This document shows, in pieces, positions 5,857 through 9,290 of a stretch of DNA of 9,290 nucleotides. The DNA is from Alphaproteobacteria bacterium. Lineage in GTDB: Bacteria > Pseudomonadota > Alphaproteobacteria > Reyranellales > Reyranellaceae. Location: the NCBI GenBank assembly GCA_013290035.1, contig JABCYT010000091.1:1-9290 (forward strand), given 5' to 3'. The position numbers and the translations under genes are program-made. Within the stretch, counting starts at the first letter, position 1; each line of letters starts with the position of its first letter. The notes under the pieces were generated by a model. The model worked only from the letters and a program-made list of their open reading frames with translations, was not told the DNA's origin and did not search any database.

Positions 5857-5892
5857 CCCCCTCCCTACCCTCCCCCGTATGACGGGAGAGGA
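5857..5892. repeat. Palindromic element copy 2, inverted and shortened
   Basis: Read on the minus strand this contains ACGGGGGAGG and GGAGGGGG like copy 1, but lacks the GGCCC-AAA-GGGCC hairpin between them. The small stem CCCGT-ATG-ACGGG sits at 5874-5886. It ends just before the Rieske oxygenase stop codon on the minus strand, so the two inverted copies each face the end of a convergent gene and may together stop transcription from both sides. Confidence 0.6.
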
Positions 5893-5895
5893 GAA

Positions 5896-7050
5896 TTACG
5901 GCGCGACCGCGTCCGCCACTTCCTTGTGATACCAGCCCAGCGCCTTCTCGAACTTGCCGAAGGTTTGCCGGGTGTTGGCGCCGGTCGGGAAGTTGCGCTG
6001 GATCGACTCGCCGATGGCGAAGTCCTCGCTGAGGGCGACCGCGAAGAGGTCGACATTGGCCTTCCAGTAGCTCTCCGGCTTCTTGGCCTTCTCCTCCGGA
6101 CTGACCAGCACCGAGAACTGCATCACCGATTCGTCGGGCGAGACCGGAAAGCTGGTGAACACGCCGCAATGATCCTGGGTGTAGGTCAGCACCGTGTTGG
6201 GGAAGAGCTGATAGAGCACGATGGCGTGGTCGAGGATGCGCCACGCCTCCTTGGGCTGGCCCTCGAGTTCGGTGAGGGTGCGCTTGGCCGCCGCCATGCG
6301 GAGGTGGCGGTCCATCCGCTCGTAGGTCGCGATATTGTCGAGGAACAATGGATAGACGGTGCCGGGATGCAGGTAGCGGAAGTGGTAGAGTTCGAGGAAG
6401 GTGTCGATCACCAGCTTCCAGTTCATGCGCGGCCGGACCGGCTCCGAGCTGTGCAGCTCCCAACCTTGCATGTCCCAGCCTGACAGGTCGACCCGGAGCG
6501 CCCCGAGATAGGGATCGATGTCGAGGCTCGCCTCCTCGCCGTCCTGCAGTGCCGTCGGTACGACCCAGATCAGGCCGTACTTCTCCACCAGCTTGAGGCG
6601 GCGCAGGCCGTGCTTGCTCTTGTCGATGTCGCCGAACGCGGCGCCATCGGTGATGCCGACCAGGCGGCCGGTGAGGTCGTAGCTCCAGCCGTGATAGGGA
6701 CAGACGAAGGCGCGCTTGTTCGAACCGCACGGCTTCACTTCGACGCTGGCGCTGCGGTGCCGGCAGACATTCAGGAACGCCCGCAGCACGCCGTCGGTGC
6801 CGCGCGTGACCAGGATCGGCTGGCCGGTGTCGTTATGGACGACGAAATCGCCCGGTTTGCGGACCTGGCCCGAGAAGGCGACGACGATGGGATAGTGGCG
6901 GAACAGCAGGCCGACCTCGCGCTTGAAGCGCACGGGATCGTAGTACTCCTCGACCGAGGTATGGCTGATGCCGGGACCGTCGTCCCGCGTGTTGGTGCGC
7001 ACCATGTGCAGCATACGCTCGAGATACGTTACTTGGTCGGCGTGTCGCAT
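5896..7050 (-). CDS. Rieske non-heme iron oxygenase, alpha (catalytic) subunit
   Basis: This 384-residue protein is a full-length ring-hydroxylating/demethylating-type oxygenase. The Rieske [2Fe-2S] ligands are C96-x-H98 and C117-x2-H120 (CRHRSASVEV and CPYHGWSYDLTG). The mononuclear iron site shows NWKLVIDTFLELYHFRYLHP (210-229), giving H223 and H228, with D343 in SEDFAIGESIQ as the probable third ligand. D216 takes the place often held by Glu in the choline monooxygenase/GbcA-like branch. The enzyme would use O2 and electrons from a separate reductase, none of which is encoded nearby. GGAG at 7057-7060 lies 6 bases upstream of the ATG. It follows the dehydrogenase gene by 103 bases on the same strand, suggesting consecutive steps: hydroxylation or demethylation, and alcohol oxidation. 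The substrate is unknown; aromatic acids, quaternary amines and steroid side chains are used by relatives. Confidence 0.93.
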   Translation of the reverse strand: MRHADQVTYLERMLHMVRTNTRDDGPGISHTSVEEYYDPVRFKREVGLLFRHYPIVVAFSGQVRKPGDFVVHNDTGQPILVTRGTDGVLRAFLNVCRHRSASVEVKPCGSNKRAFVCPYHGWSYDLTGRLVGITDGAAFGDIDKSKHGLRRLKLVEKYGLIWVVPTALQDGEEASLDIDPYLGALRVDLSGWDMQGWELHSSEPVRPRMNWKLVIDTFLELYHFRYLHPGTVYPLFLDNIATYERMDRHLRMAAAKRTLTELEGQPKEAWRILDHAIVLYQLFPNTVLTYTQDHCGVFTSFPVSPDESVMQFSVLVSPEEKAKKPESYWKANVDLFAVALSEDFAIGESIQRNFPTGANTRQTFGKFEKALGWYHKEVADAVAP

Positions 7051-7083
7051 CGCCCTCTCCGTTCCTAGCCCCCCTTCGCTCCT

Positions 7084-7137
7084 GCGGAGCTTCGGAGGCC
7101 CATATTGGCTCGTTTACTTCCGCGACCCGAAGCTGCT
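7084..7137. repeat. Paired small hairpins in the dehydrogenase-oxygenase spacer
   Basis: GCTCC-TGC-GGAGC and GCTGC-TCC-GCAGC form two small stems, and CGGAGCTTCGG in the first half is matched by CCGAAGCTGCTCCG in the second with a three-base insertion, so the halves also pair with each other. The element lies inside the presumed dehydrogenase-oxygenase transcript and could set the ratio of the two messages by RNA processing. It resembles dispersed extragenic palindromes. Confidence 0.5.
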
Positions 7138-7153
7138 CCGCAGCGTAGGATGG

Positions 7154-7909
7154 CTAGATGGCGTTCATCCCTCCATCGATCACCAGCTCGGTGCCGGTGA
7201 CGAAGCGTGACTCGTCTGAAATCAGGTACAGGATGCCATAAGCGATGTCCTCGGGCGCGCCAAAATCGCCGATCGGGATGCGTCGCCGCGAGTGTTCGCG
7301 CGCCTTGTCGTTGGGCATGACGGCATTGCCCATGGGGGTCAGGATGATGCCGGGATGGACCGAATTGCACCGCACCTTGTAGCCCTTGCGCGCGCAATCG
7401 ATCGCCACCGTCTTGGTGAATTGCCGCACCGCACCCTTGCTGGCGCCATAGGCGGAAAGGTCGGGCGTGCCGAGAAAGGCTGCCAGCGAAGAGAGGTTCA
7501 CGATCGAGCCGCCGCCGGATTGGCGTAGCGCCGGCACGCCGTACTTGCAGCCGAGAAAGACGCCTTCGACGTTGACCGACAGCATGCGGCGCCACTGTTC
7601 GAGCGATTCGGTTTCGAAGGTTGCCGGAAACGGGCCGGAGATGCCGGCATTGTTCACCAGGCCGTTCAGCTTGCCCTCGCGCGCCAGGATGTCGTCGATC
7701 AGGCGCTTCCAATCGGCTTCGCGCGACGTGTCCTGTTCCTCGAAGCGAGCTTTGCCGCCGATCTGCTGAACGGTCTCCAAGCCGCCGGCGCGGTTGATAT
7801 CGGTGACGATCACCGTGGCACCCTCCGCGGCGAGCAGCTTCGCCGTGGCGCGGCCGATGCCCGATCCCGCGCCCGTCACGAGCACGACCTTGCCTGCAAC
7901 CCGGCTCAT
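7154..7909 (-). CDS. Short-chain dehydrogenase/reductase, probably NAD-dependent
   Basis: This is a classical SDR of 251 residues. The chosen ATG at 7909 gives the usual MSRVAGKVVLVTGAGSGIG opening. An ATG 84 bases upstream would add a tail overlapping the divergent gene and is rejected; an AAGGA-type site precedes 7909. TGAGSGIG spans residues 12-19, D37 at the end of beta-2 (IVTDIN) favours NAD over NADP, and NNAG is at 86-89. The catalytic residues are N113, S141, Y154 and K158 (YGASK), followed by HPGIILTPM (185-193) and DGGMNAI at the C-terminus. The closest functional labels in memory are cyclopentanol/3-hydroxysteroid/glucose-1-dehydrogenase-like enzymes, which cannot be told apart by eye. 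It is first in a two-gene unit with the Rieske oxygenase and divergent from the isomerase gene. Confidence 0.93.
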   Translation of the reverse strand: MSRVAGKVVLVTGAGSGIGRATAKLLAAEGATVIVTDINRAGGLETVQQIGGKARFEEQDTSREADWKRLIDDILAREGKLNGLVNNAGISGPFPATFETESLEQWRRMLSVNVEGVFLGCKYGVPALRQSGGGSIVNLSSLAAFLGTPDLSAYGASKGAVRQFTKTVAIDCARKGYKVRCNSVHPGIILTPMGNAVMPNDKAREHSRRRIPIGDFGAPEDIAYGILYLISDESRFVTGTELVIDGGMNAI

Positions 7910-7982
7910 GCGTTCCTTCCCCAATCTTTCTTGAGGCGAAGCTAGAAGCGGCGCAGGCTTGCGGCAAGCACGGAGGAAACGC
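7910..7982. promoter_or_regulatory. Divergent promoter region with an inverted repeat
   Basis: This 73-base gap separates the starts of the minus-strand dehydrogenase/oxygenase unit and the plus-strand isomerase/OmpA unit, so both promoters must lie in or beside it. It contains GCTTGC-G-GCAAGC (7957-7969), a short inverted repeat just upstream of the isomerase ribosome binding site (GGAGG, 7972-7976), a possible operator. I cannot identify convincing -35/-10 boxes. Confidence 0.45.
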
Positions 7983-8579
7983 ATGGCCCACACCCTGGAA
8001 TTCTATTACGACTACGGCAGCCCCTACTCCTATCTGGCCGACACCCAGGTCGAGGCCATCGCCAAGCGCGCCGGCGCTGCTCTGATGCGCAAGCCGATGC
8101 TGCTGGGCGGCGTGTTCAAGGCGACCGGCAACGCCTCGCCGATGGCGGTGGAACTGAAGTCGAAATGGAGCAGCTTCGATCTGCCGATGTGGGCCAGGCA
8201 TTACGGCGTGCCGTTCAAGCGTAACCCGTTCTTTCCGGTGAACACGCTCGCTTTGATGCGCGGCGCCGCGGCGGCACAGATCGACGGCACCTTCGAGCGC
8301 TATCATCCGGCCGTCTACAAGGCGATGTGGGTCGACGGCCGCAACCTCAACGACATGGCCGAGGTGGCCGCGGTGCTGGGCGAGGCCGGCCTCGATGCGC
8401 GCAAGATCGGCAACCGCATCCAGGAGCAGGACGTCAAGGACCGGCTGAAAGCCACGACGGACGAAGCCGTGGCACGCGGCGTGTTCGGCGCCCCGACGAG
8501 CTTCGTCGACAACATGATGTTCTTCGGCAACGACCGCCTGCCGTTCGTCGAGATGGCGTTGAAGGGAGATCTCAAGTGA
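7983..8579 (+). CDS. 2-hydroxychromene-2-carboxylate isomerase family (kappa-class GST / DsbA-like fold)
   Basis: This 198-residue protein has the thioredoxin-like fold with inserted helical domain seen in NahD-type isomerases. In naphthalene-type pathways NahD interconverts 2-hydroxychromene-2-carboxylate and trans-o-hydroxybenzylidenepyruvate using glutathione. The N-terminal FYYDYGSPYSYLAD (7-20) holds the expected catalytic serine, S13. Further family segments are KPMLLGGVFKATGN (37-50), NPFFPVNTLALMRG (81-94), GVFGAPTSFV (167-175, with the cis-Pro of thioredoxin folds at P171) and FFGNDRL (180-186). GGAGG at 7972-7976 fixes the start; an ATG 24 bases earlier lies before that site. Many genomes carry homologues outside naphthalene pathways, so the substrate could be another glutathione-reactive aromatic. 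The stop overlaps the start of the next gene. Confidence 0.92.
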   Translation: MAHTLEFYYDYGSPYSYLADTQVEAIAKRAGAALMRKPMLLGGVFKATGNASPMAVELKSKWSSFDLPMWARHYGVPFKRNPFFPVNTLALMRGAAAAQIDGTFERYHPAVYKAMWVDGRNLNDMAEVAAVLGEAGLDARKIGNRIQEQDVKDRLKATTDEAVARGVFGAPTSFVDNMMFFGNDRLPFVEMALKGDLK

Positions 8580-9013
8580 CCAGGCTCGGCGCCTTGCTCG
8601 CGACCGGCGCGTTGTTCGGCGCGACGCCCGCCTTTGCGCAGACCGTCGGCAATTGCGCGCATGGCGGCGGCGCCAACCAGCCGCAGGCGGTGTGGGTGCT
8701 GTTCGATCTCGGCAGTGCCCAGGTGCGCGGCGACAACAAGAACAAGATCGCCGAAGCGGCCGCTACCGCCAAGGCGCGCCAGGTGACCTCGATCTGCGTG
8801 ATCGGCCATACCGACAAGCTGGGCGACAAGTCACTGAACGAGCAGCTGGCACGCGCCCGCTCGAAGGCCGTCGCTGCCGAGCTGGTCAGTGCCGGCATTC
8901 CGGCGAAGGATATCGTGATTGCCGCCGACCCCGAGGCGTTCGGCAACCTGAGCCTGGGCAATCTCGATGCCCAGCAGAAGGATCGCAAGGTGACGATCCT
9001 GTTTTCGCGTTAG
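8576..9013 (+). CDS. Small OmpA-domain periplasmic protein
   Basis: This 145-residue protein starts at a GTG that overlaps the isomerase stop codon by 4 bases (GTGA), with GGGAG at 8564-8568 seven bases upstream; translation is probably coupled. MTRLGALLATGALFGATPAF is a signal peptide, cleaved probably after AFA (residue 21). The rest is one OmpA C-terminal (peptidoglycan-binding) domain: VWVLFDLGSAQV (39-50), IGHTDKLGDKSLNEQLARAR (76-95) and the closing DRKVTILF (136-143). D80 and R95, at the spacing of the diaminopimelate-binding Asp and Arg of OmpA, are present. There is no beta-barrel or lipobox, so it would be a soluble periplasmic wall-binding protein. Two cysteines, C27 and C74, could form a disulfide in the mature protein. 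Its coupling to a cytoplasmic isomerase has no obvious metabolic reason. Confidence 0.88.
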   Translation: MTRLGALLATGALFGATPAFAQTVGNCAHGGGANQPQAVWVLFDLGSAQVRGDNKNKIAEAAATAKARQVTSICVIGHTDKLGDKSLNEQLARARSKAVAAELVSAGIPAKDIVIAADPEAFGNLSLGNLDAQQKDRKVTILFSR

Positions 9014-9015
9014 TG

Positions 9016-9047
9016 CTGGGGGGCGCCACTGGAGTGGCGCCTCCAGC
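9016..9047. terminator. Long hairpin between convergent genes (bidirectional terminator-like)
   Basis: GGCGCCACT (9022-9030) and AGTGGCGCC (9033-9041) are exact complements round two bases, and the stem extends outward through GCTGGG/TCCAGC (9016-9021 with 9042-9047, one G-T pair). It fills the whole gap between the OmpA-domain stop and the MDR stop. No T-tract follows on either strand, so it is a strong hairpin of unproven terminating ability. Confidence 0.6.
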
Positions 9048-9290
9048 TACATCTCGATCACCGCCTTGCCGACGACCTTGCGGTCGATCAGCACGCGGAA
9101 GGCGTCGGCGGCGCGTTCCATCGGGAAGCGGTGCGAGATGTGCGGCCGCATGACGCCGAGAGCCGCCAGGCGCGGCAGTTCGCTGGCATAATCCTGGCCG
9201 AGCTCGGGCGACTGGCGCCGCACGGTCTCGCCGGCGCGCACGCCCAGAATCGACAGACCCTTGATCAGCACATGGTTGGACATGATCCTG
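9047..9290 (-). CDS. MDR-family oxidoreductase (quinone reductase-like), C-terminal end
   Basis: The last 81 or so residues of a medium-chain dehydrogenase/reductase enter from the right edge. The frame stays open through ...RIMSNHVLIKGLSILGVRAG to the edge, so the internal Met at 9283 is not the real start. The stretch matches the region after the nucleotide-binding domain in NADPH:quinone oxidoreductases (strand with LIKGLSILGVRAGE, then the helix ELPRLAALG and RFPMERAADAFRVLIDRKVVGKAVIEM). The ending GKAVIEM is typical: the AADAF helix and the VGK-AV strand close the catalytic domain. Zinc ligands and the cofactor motif are outside the window. The enzyme would transfer hydride from NAD(P)H to quinones or enoyl/enone substrates. 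It converges on the OmpA-domain gene. Confidence 0.87.
   Translation of the reverse strand, partial: RIMSNHVLIKGLSILGVRAGETVRRQSPELGQDYASELPRLAALGVMRPHISHRFPMERAADAFRVLIDRKVVGKAVIEM

Noticed and set aside
4285..5892. Palindromic repeats considered as a CRISPR array or transposon ends
   Set aside because: No regular spacer units, the two regions belong to different palindrome types, and the genes between them are ordinary metabolic genes without a transposase or target-site duplication.
7065..8306. 413-codon minus-strand open frame spanning the divergent dehydrogenase and isomerase genes
   Set aside because: It crosses a divergent promoter region and two recognised genes in wrong frames; the translation is Arg/Gly/His-rich without any domain.

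Overview
The window looks like chromosomal DNA from a high-GC alphaproteobacterium. The evidence is strong G/C third-position bias in every gene, clear GGAG-type ribosome binding sites, palindromic spacers rich in CCTCTCCCCC and CCCCCGT of a kind common between alphaproteobacterial genes, and a 24-residue hydrophobic peptide gene followed by a four-helix membrane protein, a pair I recall from Bradyrhizobium-like genomes. A Reyranella- or Bradyrhizobium-like source is a guess. I see no phage, transposase, CRISPR, tRNA or rRNA.

Layout. (a) 1-1373, minus strand: the 5' part of an unrecognised membrane protein that runs off the left edge, and upstream of it a 62-residue lipoprotein. (b) 1374-1565: a divergent promoter region carrying a similar GCAAC-N16/17-CGTT motif on each strand, resembling the general-stress (EcfG) sigma-factor consensus. 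(c) 1566-2607, plus: a 24-aa one-helix peptide and a 318-aa four-helix membrane protein, ended by a strong intrinsic terminator. (d) 2678-4255, plus: an exodeoxyribonuclease III/AP endonuclease and a pirin-family cupin. (e) A palindromic repeat element, then 4398-5735, plus: a short-chain dehydrogenase and a small exported protein of unknown function. (f) A second palindromic region lies between convergent genes. (g) 5896-7909, minus: a Rieske oxygenase alpha subunit and the short-chain dehydrogenase upstream of it. (h) 7983-9013, plus, divergent from (g): a 2-hydroxychromene-2-carboxylate isomerase homologue translationally coupled to a small OmpA-domain protein. (i) 9047-9290, minus: the C-terminal end of a zinc-independent-type MDR oxidoreductase, cut by the window edge.

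Together, the right half (Rieske oxygenase, two short-chain dehydrogenases, chromene-carboxylate isomerase-like protein, quinone-reductase-like MDR) suggests peripheral catabolism of an aromatic or alicyclic compound, though no ring-cleavage enzyme, ferredoxin or reductase is present. The left half looks like envelope and stress functions. I found no convincing novel multi-gene system. The points most worth following are the peptide/membrane-protein pair with its shared stress-type promoter motifs, the truncated membrane protein, and the two palindromic spacer elements.
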